This document shows, one piece after another, positions 1 to 5,409 of a stretch of DNA of 5,414 bases (its first letter is position 1; each line of letters starts with the position of its first letter). This stretch comes from an uncultured Collinsella sp. (lineage in GTDB: Bacteria > Actinomycetota > Coriobacteriia > Coriobacteriales > Coriobacteriaceae), in the NCBI GenBank assembly GCA_900547835.1, contig URIJ01000140.1, positions 1 to 5,414 of the forward strand, in the 5' to 3' direction. The translations under genes and the position numbers were made by a program. The notes below the pieces were generated by a model that worked only from the letters and a program-made list of their open reading frames with translations, made no database searches and was not told the origin of the DNA.

Positions 1-17
1 GCCGTTCGTCCCAAAAA

Positions 18-69
18 CGGCGCCGCTCGTTTTGCAGTTCTGCCTTCGGTCGAGCCACAAGCGGCGCTG
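18..69. repeat. Long-armed GC-rich inverted repeat upstream of the permease
   Basis: Positions 18-27 (CGGCGCCGCT) pair with 60-69 (AGCGGCGCTG) over ten base pairs with one G-U pair, leaving a 32-base loop. The left arm competes with a second small hairpin, GCCGTT (1-6) with AACGGC (16-21). A third small stem, GCGCGG (109-114) with CCGCGC (124-129), follows. This stretch before the first gene has no convincing promoter hexamers and no convincing gene. The pairings may be a structured leader or simply GC-rich intergenic sequence; the window starts too late to tell. Confidence 0.3.
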
Positions 70-135
70 CTGTGCCAAGGCCGTATCTTAAAGCCACGAA
101 ATAAAAGCGCGCGGCAAAACAGACCGCGCAAGGGG

Positions 136-154
136 TGACGCCAAAGAGGCGTCA
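136..154 (+). promoter_or_regulatory. Stem-loop in the 5' leader of the permease gene
   Basis: A perfect 7-bp inverted repeat, TGACGCC and GGCGTCA, encloses the five-base loop AAAGA. It ends nine bases before the GGAGGGG ribosome binding site (164-170) of the permease. No T tract follows, so it is not a standard intrinsic terminator. It could stabilise the 5' end of the mRNA, affect ribosome access, or be a DNA-level protein site. The inverted repeat is seen directly; a function is inference. Confidence 0.45.
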
Positions 155-174
155 ATAAGGAAAGGAGGGGAACA

Positions 175-1626
175 ATGGCGGACAAGAACGCAGAAGTTGC
201 AGTCGAAGGTAACGGCGGCATGAAGAAAACGCTTTCGCTCTGGAACTTCTTCACCATCGGTTTCGGTGCCATCATCGGTACTGGTTGGGTCCTGCAGGTC
301 GGCGACTGGATGGTCGTGGGCGGCGGTCCCGTTCCCGCTATGATCGCATTCCTCTTGGGTGCAATCTTCCTCGTGCCCGTCGGAGCTGTTTTCGGTGAGC
401 TCACGGCTGCTATCCCCATCTCGGGCGGCATCGTCGAGTATGTCGATCGTAGCTTTGGCCGTACGCTGAGCTACATCACCGGTTGGCTCCTGGCCCTGGG
501 CAACGGCATCCTGTGCCCGTGGGAGGCCATCGCCATTTCGACCCTCGTGTCCGAGATGTTCGGCAGCCTGCCCGGTCTTGAGTGGCTGCGCGCCGTCAAG
601 CTCTACACCATCTTGGGCGCCGACGTCTACCTGTTCCCGACGCTAATCGCGCTCGGCTTTGCAGTCTACGTCATCTTCCTCAACTTCCGCGGTGCCAGCT
701 CGGCCGCCAAGCTCCAGGCCTTCCTGACCAAGGCTCTGCTCTGCGGCATGCTGCTCGCCATGGGTGTCTCGCTGTTCACCGGTTCGCCGGAACACGCCAT
801 GCCCGTGTTCTCCCAGGTCACCGGTGCTGGCGGCGGCAAGCCCGCTACCGAGGGCACCAGCCTGTTCGCCGGCATCGTGTCGGTCCTGGTTTTGACCCCG
901 TTCTTCTACGCCGGCTTCGATACCATTCCTCAGCAGGCTGAGGAAGCAGCCGAGGGCCTCAACTGGAACAAGTTCGGCAAGATCATCTCCCTGGCCCTGC
1001 TGGCCGCCGGCGGCTTCTACATGGTCTGCATCTACTCGTTCGGCACCATCCTCGACTGGCATGAGTTTGTTAAGAGCCCGGTTCCCGCGCTTGCCTGCCT
1101 CAAGGGTATCAACATGCTCCTGTACCTGGCCATGCTCGTCATCGCCACGCTTGGACCCATGGGCCCGATGAACTCCTTCTACGGCGCCACGAGCCGCATC
1201 ATGCTCGCCATGGGCCGCAAGGGCCAGCTGCCCGAGAAGTTCGCCGAGGTCGATCCCAAGTCCGGCGCTCCCAAGCTCGCCTGCGCCGTTCTGGGCGTCA
1301 TCACCGTCATCGGTCCGTTCCTGGGCAAGAACATGCTCATCCCTCTGACCAACGTGTCGGCTCTCGCCTTCATCTTCTCCTGCGGCATGGTCGCCCTCGC
1401 TTGCCTGCGCATGCGCTTCACCGAGCCCGACCTGCCTCGTCCCTACGAAGTTCCCGGCGGCAAGTTTGGCATCGGCCTCGCTATTGCTGCCTGCGCCATC
1501 ATCATCGGCCTGCTCGTGATTCCGTTCTCTCCCGCCTCCCTCAACATGGTGGAGTGGAGCATCGTGATCGGCTGGTTGGCTATTGGCCTAGGCCTCATGG
1601 CCTTCACCAATTCCCGCAAAAAGTAA
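175..1626 (+). CDS. APC-superfamily amino acid permease, 12 TM
   Basis: This 483-residue cytoplasmic-membrane transporter has the length and layout of an amino acid/polyamine/organocation (APC, LeuT-fold) secondary carrier. After a soluble N-terminus of about 20 residues, roughly twelve hydrophobic segments can be drawn, near residues 21-43, 51-76, 98-126, 150-169, 183-202, 229-249, 268-291, 312-345, 366-385, 388-412, 431-451 and 459-478. TM1 carries the unwound substrate motif GAIIGTG (31-37). After TM2 comes a Glu75...Pro81-x-x-Gly-Gly85 motif. TM6 has GFDTIPQQAEE (247-257), and the loop after TM8 has the family pattern R-x-x-L-A-M-G-R-x-G-x-L-P (341-353). The ATG is chosen because GGAGGGG (164-170) sits just upstream; Met16 has no such site. 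Codons are heavily C-ending, which suggests good expression. The substrate is unknown. The amidohydrolase downstream suggests an amino-acid-like or dipeptide-like compound, but that is inference. Confidence 0.93.
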   Translation: MADKNAEVAVEGNGGMKKTLSLWNFFTIGFGAIIGTGWVLQVGDWMVVGGGPVPAMIAFLLGAIFLVPVGAVFGELTAAIPISGGIVEYVDRSFGRTLSYITGWLLALGNGILCPWEAIAISTLVSEMFGSLPGLEWLRAVKLYTILGADVYLFPTLIALGFAVYVIFLNFRGASSAAKLQAFLTKALLCGMLLAMGVSLFTGSPEHAMPVFSQVTGAGGGKPATEGTSLFAGIVSVLVLTPFFYAGFDTIPQQAEEAAEGLNWNKFGKIISLALLAAGGFYMVCIYSFGTILDWHEFVKSPVPALACLKGINMLLYLAMLVIATLGPMGPMNSFYGATSRIMLAMGRKGQLPEKFAEVDPKSGAPKLACAVLGVITVIGPFLGKNMLIPLTNVSALAFIFSCGMVALACLRMRFTEPDLPRPYEVPGGKFGIGLAIAACAIIIGLLVIPFSPASLNMVEWSIVIGWLAIGLGLMAFTNSRKK

Positions 1627-1632
1627 CGCCGA

Positions 1633-1684
1633 GCCGGGGCGGATCAGGTGCACGGGACCCTCTCTTCCGTGCACCGAACCCGGC
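1633..1684 (+). promoter_or_regulatory. Nested stem-loop after the permease stop codon
   Basis: A perfect 9-bp stem, GGTGCACGG (1647-1655) with CCGTGCACC (1667-1675), lies inside an outer 6-bp stem, GCCGGG (1633-1638) with CCCGGC (1679-1684). It starts seven bases after the permease stop codon. No run of T follows, so a classical intrinsic terminator is not supported. It could be a weak terminator, a barrier to 3' exonuclease that protects the permease message, or a processing site that allows different levels of permease and hydrolase. The pairing is seen; the role is inferred. Confidence 0.5.
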
Positions 1685-1701
1685 GCCACTTGGGTAGCTT
1701 T

Positions 1702-1729
1702 GTGAGGCCTTAACCCAACACGGCCTCGC
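1702..1729 (+). promoter_or_regulatory. Second stem-loop in the gap, ahead of the amidohydrolase
   Basis: GTGAGGCC (1702-1709) pairs with GGCCTCGC (1722-1729) over eight base pairs with one G-U pair and a 12-base loop. It ends 17 bases before the AAGGAGG ribosome binding site (1747-1753). An alternative pairing, TTGGGT (1690-1695) with ACCCAA (1713-1718), cannot form at the same time because its right arm lies in the loop of the first. No T tract follows either one. Confidence 0.35.
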
Positions 1730-1757
1730 CCACTATATGGATCCATAAGGAGGAACC

Positions 1758-3035
1758 ATGTCCACTAAGTATGCAATCGTTGGCGGCAAGCTCATCGACG
1801 GTACCGGTGCCGAGCCGGTCGAGAACTCCCTCGTTCTCGTCGACGACAACGGCAAGATCGAGTACGCCGGCGCTATGCAGGACCTTCCCGAGGGCGTTGA
1901 GGTCATCGACGCCGCCGGCAAGACCGTCCTTCCCGGCCTGATCGACACCCACCTGCACTTCTCGGGCAACCTGACCGACGATGACACCGACTGGGTCATG
2001 CAGCCGCTTCTCGAGAAGCAGGCCGTCGCCGTCAAGCAGGCCTACGACTGCCTCACCCACGGCCTCACCACCGTCTGCGAGATCGGCCGCTTTGGTATCC
2101 AGATCCGTGACTGCATCGACAAGGGCGTCTTCAAGGGCCCGCGCGTTCTGGCCACCGGCCTTGGCTTCTGCCGCGTTGCCGGCCACGGTGACTCTCACCA
2201 CTGCACCCAGGAGCTCAACAAGGAATCCCATCCCTGGGGCGACCAGGTCGACGGTCCTTGGGATCTGCGCAAGGCCGTCCGTCGTCGCCTGCGCGAGAAC
2301 CCCGATGCCATCAAGATCTGGGCTACCGGTGGCGGCATCTGGCGCTGGGACTCCGGCCGCGACCAGCACTATTGCTCCGAGGAGATCCAGGCCGTGGTCG
2401 AAGAGGCAAAGATGGTCGGCATCCCCGTGTGGAGCCACTGCTACAACAACCACGCCGCTGCCTACGATTCCGTTCGCTTTGGCTGCGAGCAGCTGATCCA
2501 CGGCTTCGATATCGATGAGCGCACCATGGACCTCATGGCCGAGCAGGGCACCTTCTTCACCCCGACGATCGCCTTCCTGCCCACCTGGTACGCCACCTAT
2601 CCGCCCGTCTACGTTCCCGAGCTGCACGACAAGTACGAGGGCACCCTGGTCGAGAAGGAGCTGCAGCGCAACTACGACTGCCTGCGCGAGGCCAAGAAGC
2701 GCGGCGTCGTCATGACGATCGGCTCCGACTCCTTCTCCTTCGTCACCCCGTACGGCACCTGCTCCATCGAGGAGATGTACGAGTTCGTCGACAAGATCGG
2801 CTTCACTCCGGTCGAGACCATCACCTGCGCCACCCTCAACGGTGCCAAGATGTGCCACATCGAGGACGAGACCGGTTCCATCGAGGCCGGCAAGTGCGCC
2901 GACCTGCTGGTTGTCAACGGTGACGTCGCCGCCGACATCCACGTGCTCAACACCGACAACATGGACGTCATCATGAAGGACGGCTGGATCGTCGAGGCTG
3001 GCACCTTTGGCGAGGCCAACAAATACAGCGCCTAA
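1758..3035 (+). CDS. Metal-dependent amidohydrolase, imidazolonepropionase / Xaa-Pro dipeptidase-like
   Basis: This 425-residue protein is a full-length member of the amidohydrolase superfamily and is probably cytoplasmic, as no signal peptide is visible. The composite beta domain is split between the first ~58 residues (VGGKLIDGTGAEP near 8-20) and the C-terminus (GSIEAGKCADLLVV, 373-386), with the TIM-barrel catalytic domain between. Expected metal ligands are visible: His65 and His67 in PGLIDTHLHF, candidate carboxylated Lys186 in AIKIWATGGG, His227 in VWSHCYN, His248 in QLIHGFD and Asp324 in IGSDS. The set HxH, Lys, His, His, Asp matches the binuclear-metal branch that includes Xaa-Pro and Xaa-Arg dipeptidases. 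The reaction is probably hydrolysis of an amide or peptide bond; the substrate cannot be assigned. It has 13 cysteines (about 3%), which fits an anaerobe. The start is set by AAGGAGG at 1747-1753, four bases upstream. It follows the permease by 131 bases and precedes a terminator, so the two may form a catabolic module. Confidence 0.92.
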   Translation: MSTKYAIVGGKLIDGTGAEPVENSLVLVDDNGKIEYAGAMQDLPEGVEVIDAAGKTVLPGLIDTHLHFSGNLTDDDTDWVMQPLLEKQAVAVKQAYDCLTHGLTTVCEIGRFGIQIRDCIDKGVFKGPRVLATGLGFCRVAGHGDSHHCTQELNKESHPWGDQVDGPWDLRKAVRRRLRENPDAIKIWATGGGIWRWDSGRDQHYCSEEIQAVVEEAKMVGIPVWSHCYNNHAAAYDSVRFGCEQLIHGFDIDERTMDLMAEQGTFFTPTIAFLPTWYATYPPVYVPELHDKYEGTLVEKELQRNYDCLREAKKRGVVMTIGSDSFSFVTPYGTCSIEEMYEFVDKIGFTPVETITCATLNGAKMCHIEDETGSIEAGKCADLLVVNGDVAADIHVLNTDNMDVIMKDGWIVEAGTFGEANKYSA

Positions 3036-3076
3036 GATACCGTTTATCGATGGCTTGATGTAAAACACAGTATTTG

Positions 3077-3091
3077 ATTGCATAATGCAAT
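3077..3091. promoter_or_regulatory. Perfect 15-bp palindrome, candidate operator before the two-component genes
   Basis: ATTGCAT-A-ATGCAAT is a perfect 7+1+7 palindrome in the AT-rich gap between the amidohydrolase and the kinase, directly before the terminator hairpin. It includes CATAAT (3081-3086), a five-of-six match to a -10 box. The only -35-like hexamer upstream, TTGATG at 3055-3060, is 20 bases away, which is too long for a confident promoter call. The palindrome is certain; operator function is inference. Its core octamer recurs near the downstream gene. Confidence 0.45.
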
Positions 3092-3093
3092 GG

Positions 3094-3120
3094 AGAGGGT
3101 CGCTTGCGGCCCTCTTTATT
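3094..3120 (+). terminator. Intrinsic terminator after the amidohydrolase
   Basis: AGAGGGTCG (3094-3102) pairs with CGGCCCTCT (3107-3115) over nine base pairs with one G-U pair and the four-base loop CTTG. It is followed at once by a T-rich tail, TTATT. This is the best terminator in the window. It separates the permease-hydrolase unit from the two-component genes and ends 32 bases before the kinase start, so read-through or a promoter overlapping this region must feed the kinase. Confidence 0.75.
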
Positions 3121-3140
3121 GCTATGGGTGCGATAGAAAA

Positions 3141-3146
3141 AAGGGG
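3141..3146 (+). promoter_or_regulatory. Ribosome binding site that decides the kinase start
   Basis: AAGGGG is a Shine-Dalgarno match that allows one G-U pair. An ATG at 3147 abuts it with no spacer, whereas the in-frame GTG at 3153 has a normal six-base spacer. GTG is therefore preferred. An upstream in-frame TTG at 3078 lies within the palindrome and its reading frame would run through the terminator hairpin, so it is rejected. An eight-codon ORF (3124-3150) overlaps the ATG as ATGA but has no ribosome binding site of its own. Confidence 0.6.
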
Positions 3147-3152
3147 ATGACG

Positions 3153-4538
3153 GTGGATTTAAACAGGCTGATTCTGGGCAAGAGCTACAACTCTACCAAG
3201 GTCTTTCGTACGGCCCAGCATGTGGTTCAGGCCATCCTGCTCGGTATTGTCGTTCCGGCGCTTATCCTGCTGCTTATCTGGGATTTAACCGATAATCCCA
3301 ATCCCGTTCCGGGCGTTGTCGTTATTGCCGGCCTGGTCATGCTGTGCTTCTTTTTCTCGTATGTCTTTGTGGTCCCCGACGACCTCACATCGAGCGCAAC
3401 CGACCGTACGCTCGCCATCGCATCAAAAATATTCGCCTACACGTCGCGCGGCCTTACGCCCGAAGCGGCCCTGGGCGCCTCTAAAATTATCCTGTCCGAG
3501 ACCATCGCCTCTGCCATCTGCTTTACCGATGGCAAACAGGTGTTGGCAAGCTGGGGCGAGGACTCGGCAAAGTGCCCTGCCGGCACCCCGGTCGTGCTCA
3601 AGACCACGCTCAACGTGATCGAGTCCGGCGAACAGAGTGTATTTTCGCGCGACGCCTCCAATGAGACGGGCGGCTATTTTCCCCGTCTGCGCGCCGGCAT
3701 TGTCGCGCCGCTGACCGTGCGCGGGCATTGCGTGGGCACGCTCGAGCTGTATTACCCCCGCCTGAGCAGCATCGATATGCGCCAGACGGCGTTGGCCTCG
3801 GGCTTTGCCGATCTCATTTCCACGCAGCTCGCCAGCTTTGAGCTCGAGCGCCAGGACGAGCTCACGGCCCGCGTGGAGCTTCGCGCCCTGCAGTCGCAGG
3901 TCGACCCGCATTTTCTATTCAATACCATCAGCACCATCGTGTCGCTCGTTCGAACCGAGCCCGACAAGGCGCGATCGCTGCTGATCGACTTCTCCAACTA
4001 CTACCGTCAGACGCTTTCTGATTCCGATACCCTCACAACGCTCGAGCACGAGGTGGAACAGGGCACTCGCTATATCAATCTTATGCAGGCTCGTTATGGC
4101 GACGGCCGTCTGCGCGTCTCGGTCGATATCGACTTTGAGGTGCGCGATTGCATGGTGCCGCCGTTTATCTTGCAGCCGTTGCTCGAAAACTGCATCAAGC
4201 ACGCGCAGCGCGAGACCGAGCCGCTTTCTATTCATGTTAGGGCTTTCGAGACCGATGACGGTTTGGAGATCATCGTCGAGGACGATGGCATCGGTATGAG
4301 CGAAGAGGTCTGCGCGCATCTGTTTGAGCAACATCGCCTGGAAGAGCCCGAGAGCATTACCGCCGACGGCTCCGTCAAGCGAGGTTGCGGCCTGGCGCTC
4401 TTCAACGTGCTTCAGCGCATCCATTTCTTTTACGGAGAAGATTCCGGCATGCGCGTGAAGTCCCAGGAGGGCGTGGGAACGCAGGTCATCGTCGAGCTGA
4501 ACGGCGAGCCGCATGAGCCTGCGCCGTTGACGGCGTAG
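3153..4538 (+). CDS. LytS/BtsS-type sensor histidine kinase (two TM, GAF, His_kinase, HATPase)
   Basis: Read from the GTG this is 461 residues; from the ATG at 3147 it would be 463. It is a membrane sensor that should autophosphorylate and pass phosphate to the LytTR regulator encoded 38 bases downstream. Two hydrophobic segments, about 22-44 and 53-74, are joined by a loop of about nine residues, so no extracellular sensor domain exists. A cytoplasmic GAF domain (about 83-225) resembles that of LytS kinases, for example LAIASKIFAYTSRGLTPEAA at 87-106. A short linker leads to the LytS-type phosphoacceptor region with His253 in SQVDPHFLFN. The ATP-binding domain has an N box around Asn346 (LLENCIKHA), a G1 box DDGIGM (377-382) and a G2 box GCGLALFNVLQRI (411-423). 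The usual five-TM 5TMR-LYT input domain of LytS and BtsS is replaced by just two TM segments. The signal is unknown. The family call is firm; the exact start is less so. Confidence 0.9.
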   Translation: MDLNRLILGKSYNSTKVFRTAQHVVQAILLGIVVPALILLLIWDLTDNPNPVPGVVVIAGLVMLCFFFSYVFVVPDDLTSSATDRTLAIASKIFAYTSRGLTPEAALGASKIILSETIASAICFTDGKQVLASWGEDSAKCPAGTPVVLKTTLNVIESGEQSVFSRDASNETGGYFPRLRAGIVAPLTVRGHCVGTLELYYPRLSSIDMRQTALASGFADLISTQLASFELERQDELTARVELRALQSQVDPHFLFNTISTIVSLVRTEPDKARSLLIDFSNYYRQTLSDSDTLTTLEHEVEQGTRYINLMQARYGDGRLRVSVDIDFEVRDCMVPPFILQPLLENCIKHAQRETEPLSIHVRAFETDDGLEIIVEDDGIGMSEEVCAHLFEQHRLEEPESITADGSVKRGCGLALFNVLQRIHFFYGEDSGMRVKSQEGVGTQVIVELNGEPHEPAPLTA

Positions 4539-4576
4539 CACGCGGTTGGATTGAGAGAAAAAGAGGGGAAGCACAT

Positions 4577-5311
4577 ATGTCCGAAGGCTGGAACATCTTG
4601 GTGGTTGATGACGAGCCTCCCATTAGGGCTGAGCTACGCTATCTGTTGGAAAAGGATACGCGTGTGGGTCAGATTGCCGAGGCGGGCAATGTCACCGAAG
4701 CCGTGGAGTCGATTCTGTCGAACAAGCCCGACGTGTTGTTTTTAGACATTACCATGCCCGGTCGCTCGGGAATTGAGCTTGCCGAGACGCTGCAGAACCT
4801 AAAGACGCCGCCGGTGGTTGTGTTTGTGACGGCGTTTGCCGAATTTGCCGCTGATGCGTATAACCTCGATGCGGTCGACTATGTCGTCAAGCCGGTCGAG
4901 GACGCACGCCTGTCAAAGGCACTCGACAAGATCGAGGCAGCCTTGGGTGCCCGTCGTGTTATCCATGCTCCGCGCCAGCCTTTGCGTCTGACGGTGGACC
5001 GCGGGGGCAAAAAGGTGTTCATTCCCGCCGCAGACGTCTGCTACTTTGAGGCGCGCGCCGATTTTTGCAACGCCATCTGCGCCGAGGGAACGTACCTGAT
5101 CAATGAGTCGATCTCTTCGCTCGAGCGTCGCTTGGTCTCCGAGGGCTTTATTCGCGTTCATCGCAGCTATCTGGTCAATTTGGAAGACGTGCACAATGTT
5201 GAGATTGGCTCCACGGGGTTGATGGAGCTCAGGCTTGACCGCGTGAGCTCGACGGTGCCGGTGTCCCGTCGTCGTGCCGCCGAGGTCAAGTCGCACCTGG
5301 GGCTTGCGTAA
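4577..5311 (+). CDS. LytTR-family response regulator
   Basis: This 244-residue cytoplasmic transcription regulator is the evident partner of the kinase. An N-terminal receiver domain (about 5-122) has the acidic pair Asp11-Asp12, phosphoacceptor Asp57 in FLDITMPG, Thr85 in FVTAF and Lys105-Pro106 in DYVVKP. A short linker leads to a C-terminal LytTR DNA-binding domain (about 135-241) with the characteristic FIRVHRSYLVNLEDV stretch (191-205). Proteins of this family, such as BtsR, YpdB, LytR and AgrA, normally bind paired direct repeats and activate nearby genes. The ATG is supported by GAGGGG at 4563-4568 with an eight-base spacer. The 38-base gap to the kinase has no terminator, so the two are very likely co-transcribed. 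Its codon use has more T and G in third positions than the permease and hydrolase, which suggests lower expression. The target is inferred to be the gene beginning at 5404. Confidence 0.94.
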   Translation: MSEGWNILVVDDEPPIRAELRYLLEKDTRVGQIAEAGNVTEAVESILSNKPDVLFLDITMPGRSGIELAETLQNLKTPPVVVFVTAFAEFAADAYNLDAVDYVVKPVEDARLSKALDKIEAALGARRVIHAPRQPLRLTVDRGGKKVFIPAADVCYFEARADFCNAICAEGTYLINESISSLERRLVSEGFIRVHRSYLVNLEDVHNVEIGSTGLMELRLDRVSSTVPVSRRRAAEVKSHLGLA

Positions 5312-5322
5312 GAGGCTTGCGT
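5301..5322. repeat. Nine-base direct repeat across the regulator stop codon
   Basis: GGCTTGCGT occurs at 5301-5309 and again at 5314-5322, a 13-bp period. The first copy codes for the last residues of the regulator and the second is in the gap. LytTR proteins bind direct repeats, but with a period of about two helical turns, so this is only a weak candidate site and may be a local duplication. Confidence 0.3.
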
Positions 5323-5344
5323 GCCGTCGTTTGCCATCGCAGGT

Positions 5345-5371
5345 TTGGCATGGGCGCGCGGTGGGCATAAT
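5345..5371 (+). promoter_or_regulatory. Candidate promoter for the downstream gene
   Basis: TTGGCA (5345-5350) and CATAAT (5366-5371) each match five of six bases of the housekeeping -35 and -10 hexamers. They are separated by 15 bases, shorter than the optimum of 17, and promoters of this kind often need an activator. Transcription would start near 5378, giving a leader of about 26 bases. I see no terminator between the regulator and this point, so read-through from the two-component operon is also possible. Confidence 0.4.
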
Positions 5372-5409
5372 GGGTGGCATCGAATGAAATCGAAAGGATC
5401 ATTATGCCC
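5363..5409. repeat. Ten-base inverted repeat flanking the leader and start codon of the last gene
   Basis: GGGCATAATG (5363-5372) and CATTATGCCC (5400-5409) are perfect inverted copies separated by 27 bases. The left arm contains the candidate -10 box and the right arm contains the ATG. In a read-through transcript the arms would form a stem that hides the start codon; as DNA they could be two sites for one protein. Confidence 0.55.

Noticed and set aside
1..30. CGTTCGTCCC near the window start, reminiscent of sequence beside T-box antiterminators
   Set aside because: No T-box core sequence is visible and the window starts too late to test the idea.
1..97. Open - strand frame from a GTG at 97-95 to the window edge, as a possible divergent gene
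   Set aside because: There is no ribosome binding site before the GTG, the frame is short and GC-rich, and no family motif is visible, though the window edge prevents exclusion.
1..138. Open + strand frame of 45 codons from the window edge to TGA at 136, as the possible tail of an upstream gene
   Set aside because: The translation matches nothing recognisable and the frame runs through inverted repeats. Without upstream sequence it cannot be supported.
643..1062. Open - strand frame of 139 codons inside the permease gene
   Set aside because: It is a shadow of the permease, whose TM layout and motifs are intact on the + strand.
1633..1684. Nested stem-loop as a classical intrinsic terminator after the permease
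   Set aside because: No T tract follows the stem, so only a generic structured element is reported.
1710..1739. Promoter-like TTAACC - 18 bases - TATATG before the amidohydrolase
   Set aside because: Each hexamer matches only four of six bases, and the implied start would leave a leader of only about a dozen bases.
1710..3083. A 457-codon open frame on the - strand opposite the amidohydrolase
   Set aside because: It is a shadow of the strongly C-ending codon use of the real gene. Its translation is low-complexity (rich in Gly, Ala, Val, Asp and Leu), shows no family motif, and the + strand protein has a complete set of catalytic residues.
3055..3086. Promoter-like TTGATG - 20 bases - CATAAT before the kinase
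   Set aside because: The spacer is too long, and transcription would begin at the terminator hairpin. It is mentioned only in connection with the palindrome.
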